From contig JAEUQE010000035.1 of NCBI GenBank assembly GCA_016789785.1, positions 1-50,047 of the forward strand: a stretch of 50,047 nt of DNA, written 5' to 3'. Made by a program: the position numbers and the translations under genes. This document shows positions 42,200 through 50,047 of the stretch, one piece after another. The notes beneath the pieces were generated by a model. The model did no database searches. It was not told the DNA's origin and saw nothing but the letters and a program-made list of their open reading frames with translations. The stretch is from Bryobacterales bacterium (GTDB lineage Bacteria > Acidobacteriota > Terriglobia > Bryobacterales > Bryobacteraceae). The number at the start of each line of letters is the position of its first letter. Positions within the stretch are counted from its first letter, which is position 1.

Positions 42200-44713
42200 T
42201 CAGGTGAGATTCTCGCTTTCGAGAGCGTTCTGCGCCAGCAGCATGACCTCGGGGCAAATCCGTAGTCCCGCCTGGTCTGGATCCGGCTCCAGAACGCCGA
42301 GTGCTTGCAGGCGCTCCATCCGGACGCGCGAGACCGTCTCCGGCTCGGCGAGCACAGCGGCTAACTCCGCCGCTGTGAGCGAACCGTGCTGCGCCACAGA
42401 CAGCAGAGTGAAGTGATCGGATTGCCCAAGTTCACGGCGCAGTTGCCCAAATTGCGGCGCCTCGGGCGGGCGCATGCGGAGGATGCCGCTCTCCGTGGAG
42501 TCTACTGACGCGAGCCACAACTCGAAAGCGGCGCGGAAGTTCCCTCTGGAGTGCTCGTGCAATGTATCGAGGAACGCTTGCTGCGCATCCACGCGGCGCC
42601 ATCCCGATCGCGGCTCTGGCTCCGGGAAAACCAGTTTGCGCCCCGAGAGGTTATGCCGCTGCTCGATCGCCCGCCACAGTTCGTCCGGGCCCACTTCCAG
42701 AGTGTGAATGCGGTGCGTGAAGCCGTCTGCCAGGCCGACCGCGGCATTCAGGAATTGAAAACAACGCAGATTTGTTACGACGATCCACAGCGTGGTCCCG
42801 GTGGTCTGCTGCACCAGATCGATCAACGATGTGATTGCCTCGAAGCCGCCGAACTCTTTCAGAAAGGTTCGTTCCACCTCCTCGAACACAATGACTCGTT
42901 TTTCGGCCCGAATGGCGTTCACAAGGTTCGTGTCCGCCGGGATCCCCAGCGCGTTGTGCAGGAAGCGGTGGAGGTCGGCGGCTCGCCTTAGACGCCCGCG
43001 TACATGGGCACGAACCACTCTGTCGGCCTTGAAGACCTCCGGTATCGCACACCCGAGCAGACTCGTTTTTCCGCTCCCGCGGGCCCCAACGAGCAGACAG
43101 GCCGCGGGGCGTCCTGCCACCCACGCCTCGCGTGCCCGGCGCAACCCTTCCATCTGCGGGCTTCGCCCCACCAGGAACCGGATATCGTCAACGGGCGCAG
43201 GCTGGAACAGCCGCCGGTAGAGAAGGGGCAGTTCGACAGTGCGCTGCGGGCGCAACTCCGGGTGCGCAACCACGGGATCCTCGATCAGCCGCGCGCGAGG
43301 TGTCCAGCCGATCCGGGCGAGCAGAGCCTCCCACCACCCTTCAGCCTCATTCGTGGTGGCGGCCAGCAGACGGCCGGCTCGGCGCGCCGCACCCCGGCGA
43401 ACAACTTTGAGCAATATGCGTTGGATGCGCCGGATCCGCCAGAGCGCCACAGCCGCGAATCCCGAGTGCACCATGGTGAGTCCTGCGTACCAGGCCTCTG
43501 GCAGAGCCTTCGCCAACGAACGGTCGAGCGCCTCGATCGCCCTCTCGGGAGCATGGTCCTCATCCCGCAGGCGCTGCAGGACATTGCTTACCGCTTCCGG
43601 CACAAGTGGGTTCGGCCGCACCGGAGTGGCGTGAAGAGCGTACTCCACTACCTCGCAGGCCCGCTCAAGACCGGCGGCCATATCGACATGGATCGCCGCA
43701 GCCGACCGCAGGGCCGTTTCCGCGCATGGTTGCGCTGCGAAGACGAATGCTTCCACAAATGCGGCATTCTCCGGCAACGCGCCGCTCACGGCCTTGCACG
43801 CTCTGGCATTCCACGATGCCCAGCGCTGCCCGGCGCCCGCAATACGAGCCCGGAACGGTGGTGGGTCGAAGAACTCCCCGGACCACCCCTCGAGATAAGA
43901 GGCCAGTGCCGCTGAGTCTTGCCGCAGGTCAACTCCTTCGCGGCGGAGTTCCTCCACCTCGGCGGCTGATGCGCGCAACAGCTCGCAGCCAGTCTTCCAC
44001 AGTCTCAATTCCAGGTTGACGGCCGCGATCACAGCGTCCCGGTGCTTTCGCCAGAGTGCAAGATTTTGCTGCCGCCGATCCTCGAACCGCCGCCGGCGGC
44101 CTTGGCCAGCCACCCCTGCGTCAGGCCCGGCGAGACTCTCCCGGGCCCAAAGCTCATAACGCTCGAATACGCGCTCCGCTTCACGTTTTGCCGGGTTGAG
44201 CAACGATCCGGCGTCGATGCCGTGCCGGCCTCTTTCCGCGGCAAGGTAGCCACGCCAGGCTTCGACGATCTTCAGCGCCGTCAGCCGCAGCACTGCCTGC
44301 ATCGCATCGTCGATGGCCATGCGGCGGAGTGCCTGAGCCGTCAGGCTGGCCTGGTAGGCTTCCGCACCCTCTTGCGATTGCCACTCGCGGTCAAAAAACT
44401 CGATCGCGTCCAACGAAAGATGCAGCGGCCGGATCAGCACCATTCGGTCAGCCGCCGGGGCCAGCACACAGGATCCCGCAGCCTCGAAAACTGCTGCCGC
44501 CTCTCGCACCGACCCTGCCGTCAAGACTCCTTTCGGCGCTTCGTGCAGAGCCGCGCACGCTTGGGCCGCAATCAACTCCATCGCCTCCCACGCGGCACGC
44601 TGCTCCCTGATAAACCGCTCCTGCCGTCTGCGCAGGTGGTCGGCGATCGCCATGCATCGCGCGGATGCACGTTGGCGGCCACTGTCCAAGAGACTTTGGC
44701 GCGCTTTTTGCAT
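42200..44713 (-). CDS. Large P-loop (AAA+/STAND-like) ATPase next to MscS
   Basis: I know no named family for the full 837-residue chain. Residues 1 to about 500 are soluble and almost entirely helical, rich in Ala, Arg, Glu and Leu. A NTPase domain follows: Walker A 'VGARGSGKTSLL' with Lys549, Walker B-like 'RVIVFEEVERTFL', a possible sensor 'LWIVVTNLRCF', and after about 700 a winged-helix-like region ('HFTLLSVAQHGSLTAAELAAVL'). This order recalls ATPases that couple a sensor or effector module to a nucleotide switch. No membrane segment or signal peptide is seen, so it is cytosolic. It is first in a two-gene unit with MscS and its start lies 11 nt from that of the divergent protease gene. 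Confidence 0.75.
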   Translation of the reverse strand: MQKARQSLLDSGRQRASARCMAIADHLRRRQERFIREQRAAWEAMELIAAQACAALHEAPKGVLTAGSVREAAAVFEAAGSCVLAPAADRMVLIRPLHLSLDAIEFFDREWQSQEGAEAYQASLTAQALRRMAIDDAMQAVLRLTALKIVEAWRGYLAAERGRHGIDAGSLLNPAKREAERVFERYELWARESLAGPDAGVAGQGRRRRFEDRRQQNLALWRKHRDAVIAAVNLELRLWKTGCELLRASAAEVEELRREGVDLRQDSAALASYLEGWSGEFFDPPPFRARIAGAGQRWASWNARACKAVSGALPENAAFVEAFVFAAQPCAETALRSAAAIHVDMAAGLERACEVVEYALHATPVRPNPLVPEAVSNVLQRLRDEDHAPERAIEALDRSLAKALPEAWYAGLTMVHSGFAAVALWRIRRIQRILLKVVRRGAARRAGRLLAATTNEAEGWWEALLARIGWTPRARLIEDPVVAHPELRPQRTVELPLLYRRLFQPAPVDDIRFLVGRSPQMEGLRRAREAWVAGRPAACLLVGARGSGKTSLLGCAIPEVFKADRVVRAHVRGRLRRAADLHRFLHNALGIPADTNLVNAIRAEKRVIVFEEVERTFLKEFGGFEAITSLIDLVQQTTGTTLWIVVTNLRCFQFLNAAVGLADGFTHRIHTLEVGPDELWRAIEQRHNLSGRKLVFPEPEPRSGWRRVDAQQAFLDTLHEHSRGNFRAAFELWLASVDSTESGILRMRPPEAPQFGQLRRELGQSDHFTLLSVAQHGSLTAAELAAVLAEPETVSRVRMERLQALGVLEPDPDQAGLRICPEVMLLAQNALESENLT

Positions 44714-44724
44714 GACCAGGCAAT

Positions 44725-46899
44725 ATGCATCTCACTGCCTTCAGACTCCTGGCCGGATGTGTCTTCATGACCGAACTTGTTTCCGCACAGTCAGCCGGAG
44801 GTTCTCTGCTGCTCCTGAACGGCCGGCAACAGAGCGCGGCATACAACGGCATCGGCAGGCTCAGGCGCGGCAACGGCAATTGCACCGCCACGCTGCTAAA
44901 GGTGGCCAGCGAGGCTCCGCCTGGCGCTCCGGCCTATGTGCTTACCGCCGGTCATTGCATCGAAGAACAGGCCGACCCCAACGCTGTTTACGCCAACCGC
45001 CCCGAGGAGGGTTTCGAGTTCGTCCTCAACTGGTTCATTGATAGCCAGCAGCAGCAGCGCGTCATTCCTGTTCGCCGCGTGACTTATTCCACCATGAAAG
45101 GTCAAGACCTGGCCATTCTCGAACTCGCCGCCTCTCACGATGAACTTGCCGCCGCCGGTTTTCGTGCGCTGGAGATCGCGGCAACCGGTCCCGCGAATGG
45201 AATCGAGGTCGAAGCCGTCCACGCGCCCGTCAGCAACGTGCCCGAGGACGAACGCTTCCTGCGAATCAGCACCTGCCGGCTGGAGGGAACCGCTAATCTC
45301 GTCGAGTATCACTGGTTCTTTTACGACACTTGGAAGAACCGTTGCGCTGATATCTGGGGCGGAAGCTCCGGATCTCCGTTGCTGGACCGCGGTACGGGGC
45401 AGATTCTTGCGGTGACGAACACGACGACGTCGGGTCCCTCCGCGCGTGGTGGGAATTGGGATTGCTTTGCTGGCCGGCCCTGCGAGGTGACGCGCGACGG
45501 TGCGCGGGTCGTGGAATCGATGAACTATGCCATACCCGTCCACGGCCTGAGGCAGTGCTTCAATGCCGCGGGAGTCTTCTCCTTAAATCAACGCTCCTGC
45601 CCGCTCGATCCCGGGCTGCAATGGTCGGTCAATGGCTGGCCCGGCCGCATCGTGCGCAATCCTGATCGCGATGGGCGTCCGGTTCCCGCGAATCTCACAC
45701 TTTCGGGGAACACCTACCAGTTCTTCCGCTACAAGATCGGTCCGGAAGGCCGCATTGATTGCCGCGACATCGCCGGCTACAGTAACGTGTTCTCCATCAA
45801 GGAGTCCAATCGCATCAACCAGAACCTCCCGCAGGGGCCGGGACGTCAATATGCCTGCATACTTGGAGGCAACAGCCCTACGTATGACGCTACCTGGCAG
45901 GACCCGCGATTCGCCACAATGCTCTTCACAACCGTGGACCTGGAGCCGCCCGCCGGCTACGCCGACCTCCTGAACTTCGATCAGTCTGACGGCCTGTATT
46001 CGTTCCGCCTGTTGATCTCAAACCCGGACATCAGCAACTATCGCTTTAAACTCGGCCCCGCCTCCGAGATCGATTGTGCGTCGCCCCGGGACTATGTCAC
46101 CTACCGGCGCACGCCTCTCGAAGCGCCGGTTTCGCCGGTGCACCGCATGTGCGTGATCCCCGCGGACGAGGTGGGGAATGAAGGCGCGGTGGTTGAGTAC
46201 CTCTTCAGCGACCCGCAGATCTTTCCCAACGGGTTCCGTCATCCCGGTACCGGAGCGCCGGGTCCGGTTGCCCCTGGCCAGATCGTGAGCATTGAGGGAA
46301 TCGGTTTCAACGGACGCATTACCGTTCAGATCAAGGACTCCACGGGGAGGTCACTTGCCGTTCCCATCCAATCGTCTGACCGGCACAATCTCGTGGTGAG
46401 AATTCCCAGAGAAACCGCAATTGGGGCCGCCTCCGTGGAGGTCACACGCGAGGACGGCCGATCCACGAGCCGCAGCGTCCGCGTGGAACCCGTGTCGCCA
46501 GGCATCTTCCGCGTCAGAGCGGGCGGATTGCGTGTTGCCGTGGGCAACCTGGTACGTCTTGCCGGCGGACTTCAGACGCGTATCGCGACCGCGAATTGCC
46601 AGCCCGACGGAGTGACGTGTGCCGCCAACCGAATCCCGACTGGCTCGCCGGCGGATGCCATGGCGCTTGAACTGCTCGGAACAGGTATGCGTGCGATTGA
46701 CGCCCCCGAACGGCTCGGCGTGACGCTGAACGGCTTAGCCTTGAAGGTGCGTTCCGTGGTTCCATACGCAGGGCTGGACGGCGCGGAGCAGATCGACCTC
46801 GATCTGCCTCGAGACTTTCGTACTTCCGCCTATGGCCTTTTGGAGTTCTACCTTGATGGCAAGCCATTTTCGTCGGCGGTCATTTTCTTCGAGCAATAA
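44725..46899 (+). CDS. Secreted trypsin-like serine protease with Solibacter-type C-terminal domain
   Basis: Signal peptide MHLTAFRLLAGCVFMTELVSA precedes a chymotrypsin-fold protease with triad His77 ('TAGHC'), Asp128 ('GQDLAILEL') and Ser215 ('GGSSGSPLL'). Cys53 and Cys78 probably form the disulphide next to the active His. The middle (about 290-500) has repeated beta units with paired Cys ('YKIGPEGRIDCRD', 'FKLGPASEIDCAS'). The last ~210 residues begin 'GPVAPGQIVSIEGIGF' (IPT/TIG-like) and continue into a segment with 'GVTCAANRIPTGSPADAMAL' and 'GLDGAEQIDLDLP', which matches the TIGR03437 domain common in Solibacter proteins and rare elsewhere. The domain may be an anchoring or export module. 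724 residues, single gene. Confidence 0.88.
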   Translation: MHLTAFRLLAGCVFMTELVSAQSAGGSLLLLNGRQQSAAYNGIGRLRRGNGNCTATLLKVASEAPPGAPAYVLTAGHCIEEQADPNAVYANRPEEGFEFVLNWFIDSQQQQRVIPVRRVTYSTMKGQDLAILELAASHDELAAAGFRALEIAATGPANGIEVEAVHAPVSNVPEDERFLRISTCRLEGTANLVEYHWFFYDTWKNRCADIWGGSSGSPLLDRGTGQILAVTNTTTSGPSARGGNWDCFAGRPCEVTRDGARVVESMNYAIPVHGLRQCFNAAGVFSLNQRSCPLDPGLQWSVNGWPGRIVRNPDRDGRPVPANLTLSGNTYQFFRYKIGPEGRIDCRDIAGYSNVFSIKESNRINQNLPQGPGRQYACILGGNSPTYDATWQDPRFATMLFTTVDLEPPAGYADLLNFDQSDGLYSFRLLISNPDISNYRFKLGPASEIDCASPRDYVTYRRTPLEAPVSPVHRMCVIPADEVGNEGAVVEYLFSDPQIFPNGFRHPGTGAPGPVAPGQIVSIEGIGFNGRITVQIKDSTGRSLAVPIQSSDRHNLVVRIPRETAIGAASVEVTREDGRSTSRSVRVEPVSPGIFRVRAGGLRVAVGNLVRLAGGLQTRIATANCQPDGVTCAANRIPTGSPADAMALELLGTGMRAIDAPERLGVTLNGLALKVRSVVPYAGLDGAEQIDLDLPRDFRTSAYGLLEFYLDGKPFSSAVIFFEQ

Positions 46900-46938
46900 A
46901 GATCTCACCTATATCAGAACAGAGTATTTCGAAACGGG

Positions 46939-47967
46939 ATGGTTGAACAAATGCGATTACTGTTTCTCGTTCTCATTTGTGGGACCCAGTTTCTGGGCGC
47001 GGCGGAGGGGGATGTCCGCAAACTCCTGCAGGAAAGCCTCAAACTCAGTCCGGCTGAAATCCGGGACGTGGAGCGGGGACTGCCTATTGTGCGCGAAGAG
47101 CCCACGCAGGACAAGAATGAGGTTCTGATGTACGGCGTCGTCTTCGTGAACGCTCCACCAGAGCACTTCCTGAAGATGTATGCCGACGTGGAAAAGCTGG
47201 TGGACGGAAAATCCTACCTGGCCGCAAAGTATTTCCGCAAACCGCCCACCATGGCAGACCTGGCCAGCCTGGCTTTCGATGCCGAGGACATCGACGAGCT
47301 TCGCAACTGTGTCCCAGGCGACTGTAACATTCAGATGCCCGCGGATGAAATCAAGCGAATCCGCTCCGCGGTGAACTGGAACGCCGCCGATGCGGCGCGG
47401 CAGGCAAACCAAGTCGCGCGGGAGGTGGCGTTGAAGCTACTACTGGGTTATCAGAAGGCCGGCAACCAGGCGCTTGGCACTTACCATGACAAGGAAACTC
47501 CGGCCAACGTGACGCAAGCCTTCCAGAGGGTTCTCTCCCGCGCCAAGGACCTTCCCTCTTACTATCCGCGATTCACCGAATTCCTACTCCGCTATCCGGC
47601 GGCCAAGCCGCCCAATACCTGGGACTTCTTCCACTGGGAAGTTGTGAAATTCGGCCTCAAGCCGACCTTTCGCATGAACCACGTCGTCTTTCATCAGCCG
47701 CCCGAGCGGCCTTCCGCGTGGGTAGCGGTGAGCAAGCAGCTATACGCCTCTCACTACTTTCAGACCGCACTGGACCTCTGGTTCTGCGTACCCGGTTCAC
47801 GGGTAGGCAAGTCCGGTTACTATCTCGCAACCTTGAAGGGCTCGCGGCAGGAGGGACTGACGGGGTTCAAAGGCCGCCTGCTTCGTGGCGTCGTCATCTC
47901 CCGCACGCAGTCCTCAATGCGGAATGCGCTGGCACGCCTTAAAGAGCGATCGGAAACGGGAAAATAG
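46939..47967 (+). CDS. Secreted protein of unknown family, paralogue of 393-1538
   Basis: The 342-residue protein opens with a signal peptide (MRLLFLVLICGTQFLGAA, from ATG 46951 or four codons earlier at 46939). It shares with the gene at 393 the blocks 'MYGVVFVN', 'CVPGDCNIQ', 'QALGTYHDKE' and 'YPAAKPPNTWDFFHWEVVKF', then 'FGLKPTFRMNH'. The conserved Cys pair and aromatic-rich C-terminal part suggest a folded extracytoplasmic domain, possibly ligand-binding. No hydrolase motif is seen. It follows the protease gene by 39 nt on the same strand, so both may be exported together, and it ends 6 nt before the converging gene at 47974. Confidence 0.8.
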   Translation: MVEQMRLLFLVLICGTQFLGAAEGDVRKLLQESLKLSPAEIRDVERGLPIVREEPTQDKNEVLMYGVVFVNAPPEHFLKMYADVEKLVDGKSYLAAKYFRKPPTMADLASLAFDAEDIDELRNCVPGDCNIQMPADEIKRIRSAVNWNAADAARQANQVAREVALKLLLGYQKAGNQALGTYHDKETPANVTQAFQRVLSRAKDLPSYYPRFTEFLLRYPAAKPPNTWDFFHWEVVKFGLKPTFRMNHVVFHQPPERPSAWVAVSKQLYASHYFQTALDLWFCVPGSRVGKSGYYLATLKGSRQEGLTGFKGRLLRGVVISRTQSSMRNALARLKERSETGK

Positions 47968-47973
47968 CGGCTG

Positions 47974-48432
47974 TTACCAGCGGACGCTGGGCAATTTGAA
48001 CGCCCGCGCCAGCAACTCAATCTGAATCCGCACGGCGCGCCACTGCTCCTCGGCGTCCCCTCCCAACCGGCGGTTCCGCATGGTGATGTCGATGTTGCGG
48101 GCATCGGCAATGGCGGAGCGAACATGTTGGCGGGTCTTCGCGACGTCCTTCTCACGGTTCCACGACTTACCGACGCGGTCCATGGACCGCTCGAGTTCTT
48201 TGGCGCTGCGGTTTAGGTCATCCTCGCGGTTGGTTCCACTGAGAGCGCTCCTGTCCAACGCGCGGCGCAAAGCTTTCACGAATCGATCGGTGCGATTTTC
48301 GCAGTCATTGATCGTTCGAGTGATTACTTCGACGCCAGCGGCGCCCCCCAAGCCGGGGCGCTGAGCCCTTGAGGCGGGCGTCAAAGCGCTCAGGCATAGG
48401 GCGGCCAAAAAAATCGGCAGCATTTTTCGCAT
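47974..48432 (-). CDS. Small helical secreted protein of unknown function
   Basis: From ATG 48432 the protein has 152 residues; the longer open frame upstream (to 48486) lacks protein character and an AGGAGAG stretch precedes the chosen ATG. Signal peptide MRKMLPIFLAALCLSALTPA, then a charged helical domain rich in Arg, Asn and Asp with the pattern of a four-helix bundle ('CENRTDRFVKALRRAL', 'RSAKELERSMDRVGKSW', 'RSAIADARNID', 'VRIQIELLARAF'). I do not recognise the family. It follows the OmpA-type gene on the same strand by 67 nt. Confidence 0.65.
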   Translation of the reverse strand: MRKMLPIFLAALCLSALTPASRAQRPGLGGAAGVEVITRTINDCENRTDRFVKALRRALDRSALSGTNREDDLNRSAKELERSMDRVGKSWNREKDVAKTRQHVRSAIADARNIDITMRNRRLGGDAEEQWRAVRIQIELLARAFKLPSVRW

Positions 48433-48499
48433 CGAAATCTCTCTCCTGATTGATTTCCAATCACCAATGCATGCGGGCGGCCACACGATTGAGGCGGCC

Positions 48500-50047
48500 T
48501 CAATCTTTTACGGCATCCTGGAGATTCACTCCGATCACTTCGCCGGAGACTACGATCTCCACCCGCCGATTCCGCTGCCGCCCCTCGGCGGAATCATTTC
48601 CCGAGACCGGTCTGGTCTTGCCGAATCCTCGCGTCTGCATGCGGCCAGAGGCGATCTTCTGATCGGCGAGGTAGCGGGTTACCTCACCGGCGCGCTGCTC
48701 GGAAAGCCGTTGATTCAGTTCGTCGGAACCGGTACTGTCGGTGTGCCCTTCAATTTCCAGGTTCAGTCCCGGGTAAGCGCTGAAGATGCCGGCAACGCGC
48801 GACAACCGTTCACGTGCAGCGGGACGCAAGGTGAACTTGCCCGTGTCGAAGAGCACGTCGCCCATATTCAGAACCAGTCCTCGATCGGTGTCCTTGGTTT
48901 CCAGGACGCTATTGAACTGCTCCAGCAGGCGGTTGCGGAGAGCCCGCTTTTCGGCAATTGCCTGATTGCGTTCTTCGGCGAGCCGTGCGCGCTCTTTCTC
49001 CGCTGCTTCGCGCTGAGCTTGTGCCTGCTGTGCCGCAACCAAGGCCGCGGCGCGCTGGCTCTCAGCTTGTTCGCGCTGCTGCTGGGCATCTTGCGCCGCC
49101 GCGAGGGCGGCCGCCCGCTCCTTTTCGGCTGCCGCTTTCGCGATTGCGGCGGCGCGTTCCGCCTCCTCGGCTTCGCGGCGTGCCTTCAATGCTGCTTCGC
49201 GGTTCTTCTCGGCTTCGCGCTGGGCAGCCACAGCCGCTTCCCGCTGGCTTTCAGCCTCGCGACGTGCGGCGAGTGCCGCCTCCCGCTGCGCTTCGGCGGT
49301 GCGTGTCTCGGCCAAGGCCAGTTGGCGAGCTTGCTCGGCCTTGGCCCGCTCCGTTTCAGCTTGCCTCTGCTGGCGCGTTGCCTCCTCGGCCCGCTGCGCC
49401 TGTTCCGCTGCGGCCCGCTTCGCAGCCGCCTCTCGATCGGCCGCCGCTTGCCGCTCCTGGGCGAGGCGCTCCTCCTGAATGCGCTTCACAGCGACCACTC
49501 GCGCGTCCTCCGCTCCTTGTGCCGCCTCTCTGGCAACCATGATCGCGGGTTTGCGATTGTTGCCCTTGCGTTTCAGGTAAGTCTCCGCCTGATCGAGCGA
49601 CTGCCGCGCCTTTGCAAACGAGTCGCCCGCATAGGACTCCGCTCCCGACCGCCTGGCCACCTCCACAGCCAGTCGCGCCTGCTTCAACTCCGCCGGGACT
49701 CTGGCATCACCGAGGTTGACGGAAACCTGCTCGTAGTGCCCTTGTTGAAAGAGTTCGAACTGCACTTCAAGCGCGGATATCCGCCCCATGGTGGCGGTGG
49801 TAATTACGTTCTCGGCCACCACCGCGAAACTCGGCACTGTCACGGCAAAGTAGGGTTCGGCAGTGACAATCAGACCGAAGTCTTGAAGAGGAACGGTGGC
49901 CTTCAGTTTGGCCTTCCCCCCGCGCGCGATCAATTCTCCCAGATTGCGCGCCCTGCCCTCCGGAGTAATCCCCCACAACACGTACGTCAGGTATTGTGGT
50001 CCGAAGGCAGTGGCCTCCGGCAGCCGCTGCAACTCCGCCTCCACCTC
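48500..50047 (-). CDS. OmpA-family peptidoglycan-binding protein with long coiled coil, truncated at window end
   Basis: The N-terminus lies beyond the window. Visible from the edge: a ~130-residue beta-rich part, a helical DUF4398-like segment ('AELKQARLAVEVARRSGAES'), and about 200 residues of Ala/Glu/Arg/Gln coiled coil with near-repeats of the type 'AxxxREAExxREAAL'. The C-terminal ~120 residues form an OmpA domain: 'GDVLFDTGKFTLRPAARERL', 'LEIEGHTDSTGS', 'NQRLSEQRAGEVTRYL' and 'GFGKTRPVSGNDSAEGRQRN', with the Asp and Arg that hold meso-diaminopimelate. The protein should bridge the envelope to peptidoglycan. A GTG near the edge (50044) is in frame but probably internal. Confidence 0.88.
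   Translation of the reverse strand, partial: EVEAELQRLPEATAFGPQYLTYVLWGITPEGRARNLGELIARGGKAKLKATVPLQDFGLIVTAEPYFAVTVPSFAVVAENVITTATMGRISALEVQFELFQQGHYEQVSVNLGDARVPAELKQARLAVEVARRSGAESYAGDSFAKARQSLDQAETYLKRKGNNRKPAIMVAREAAQGAEDARVVAVKRIQEERLAQERQAAADREAAAKRAAAEQAQRAEEATRQQRQAETERAKAEQARQLALAETRTAEAQREAALAARREAESQREAAVAAQREAEKNREAALKARREAEEAERAAAIAKAAAEKERAAALAAAQDAQQQREQAESQRAAALVAAQQAQAQREAAEKERARLAEERNQAIAEKRALRNRLLEQFNSVLETKDTDRGLVLNMGDVLFDTGKFTLRPAARERLSRVAGIFSAYPGLNLEIEGHTDSTGSDELNQRLSEQRAGEVTRYLADQKIASGRMQTRGFGKTRPVSGNDSAEGRQRNRRVEIVVSGEVIGVNLQDAVKD

Noticed and set aside
41383..44713. Firm assignment of the ATPase-MscS pair as an antiphage system
   Set aside because: No other defence genes, integrases or composition change surround it; the idea is kept only as a hypothesis.
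49000..49500. DNA tandem repeat in the OmpA-family gene
   Set aside because: The similarity is a coiled-coil amino-acid pattern (Ala/Glu/Arg/Gln), not an exact nucleotide repeat.
1..50047. CRISPR array, tRNA, rRNA, insertion sequence or prophage
   Set aside because: No spaced repeats, cloverleaf-like segments, transposase or integrase motifs or terminal inverted repeats were seen.

Overview
The window is GC-rich bacterial DNA with almost no spacer. It most likely comes from an Acidobacteriota genome of the Solibacter/Bryobacter type. The best clue is the secreted protease at 44725-46899, whose C-terminal third resembles the domain known from 'Candidatus Solibacter' proteins (TIGR03437 type). 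Abundant secreted and outer-membrane proteins and very large hybrid histidine kinases fit this. No phage, transposon, tRNA, rRNA or CRISPR array was seen.

Layout. 0.4-1.9 kb: a secreted protein of unknown family (its paralogue lies at 46.9-48 kb) and a frameshifted gene remnant. 2.1-12 kb: three translationally coupled genes encoding a 1865-aa membrane hybrid kinase, an NTT-type (ATP/ADP translocase-like) membrane protein fused to a helical-repeat tail, and a receiver / degenerate sigma54-type AAA / Ser-Thr kinase fusion. 12-16.5 kb, minus strand: an MscK-like large mechanosensitive channel and a second NTT-type transporter. 16.6-24 kb: an NtrC-type regulator with an altered Walker A, facing a patatin autotransporter (PlpD type) and a soluble hybrid kinase. 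23.9-33 kb: a secreted endonuclease/phosphatase-fold enzyme, a baeRF protein, a Gly/Trp/Tyr-rich secreted protein, two outer-membrane barrels, an HdhA-like dehydrogenase and a small membrane protein. 33-34.9 kb: a ferric-reductase-like flavocytochrome, an unlisted 30-aa membrane peptide and a c-type cytochrome without a distal Met. 34.9-36.5 kb: a second MscS protein. 36.7-41.4 kb: an envelope operon of Omp85 barrel, secreted kinase-like protein, PAP2 phosphatase, SnoaL-like lipoprotein candidate and BON protein. 41.4-44.7 kb, minus strand: a large P-loop ATPase followed after 4 nt by an MscS channel. 44.7-50 kb: secreted protease, the paralogue, a small helical secreted protein and a truncated OmpA-family protein.

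How the genes may work together. Two themes dominate. The first is signalling by phosphorelay and protein kinase, tied by overlapping genes to nucleotide-translocase-like membrane proteins. The second is envelope homeostasis: three MscS-family channels, Omp85, patatin autotransporter, PAP2, BON and OmpA. The best candidates for undescribed systems are the HK / NTT-repeat / REC-AAA-STPK operon, the Omp85 / secreted kinase-like / PAP2 operon, and the P-loop ATPase-MscS pair. Functions are inferred from motifs read by eye; no database search was run.
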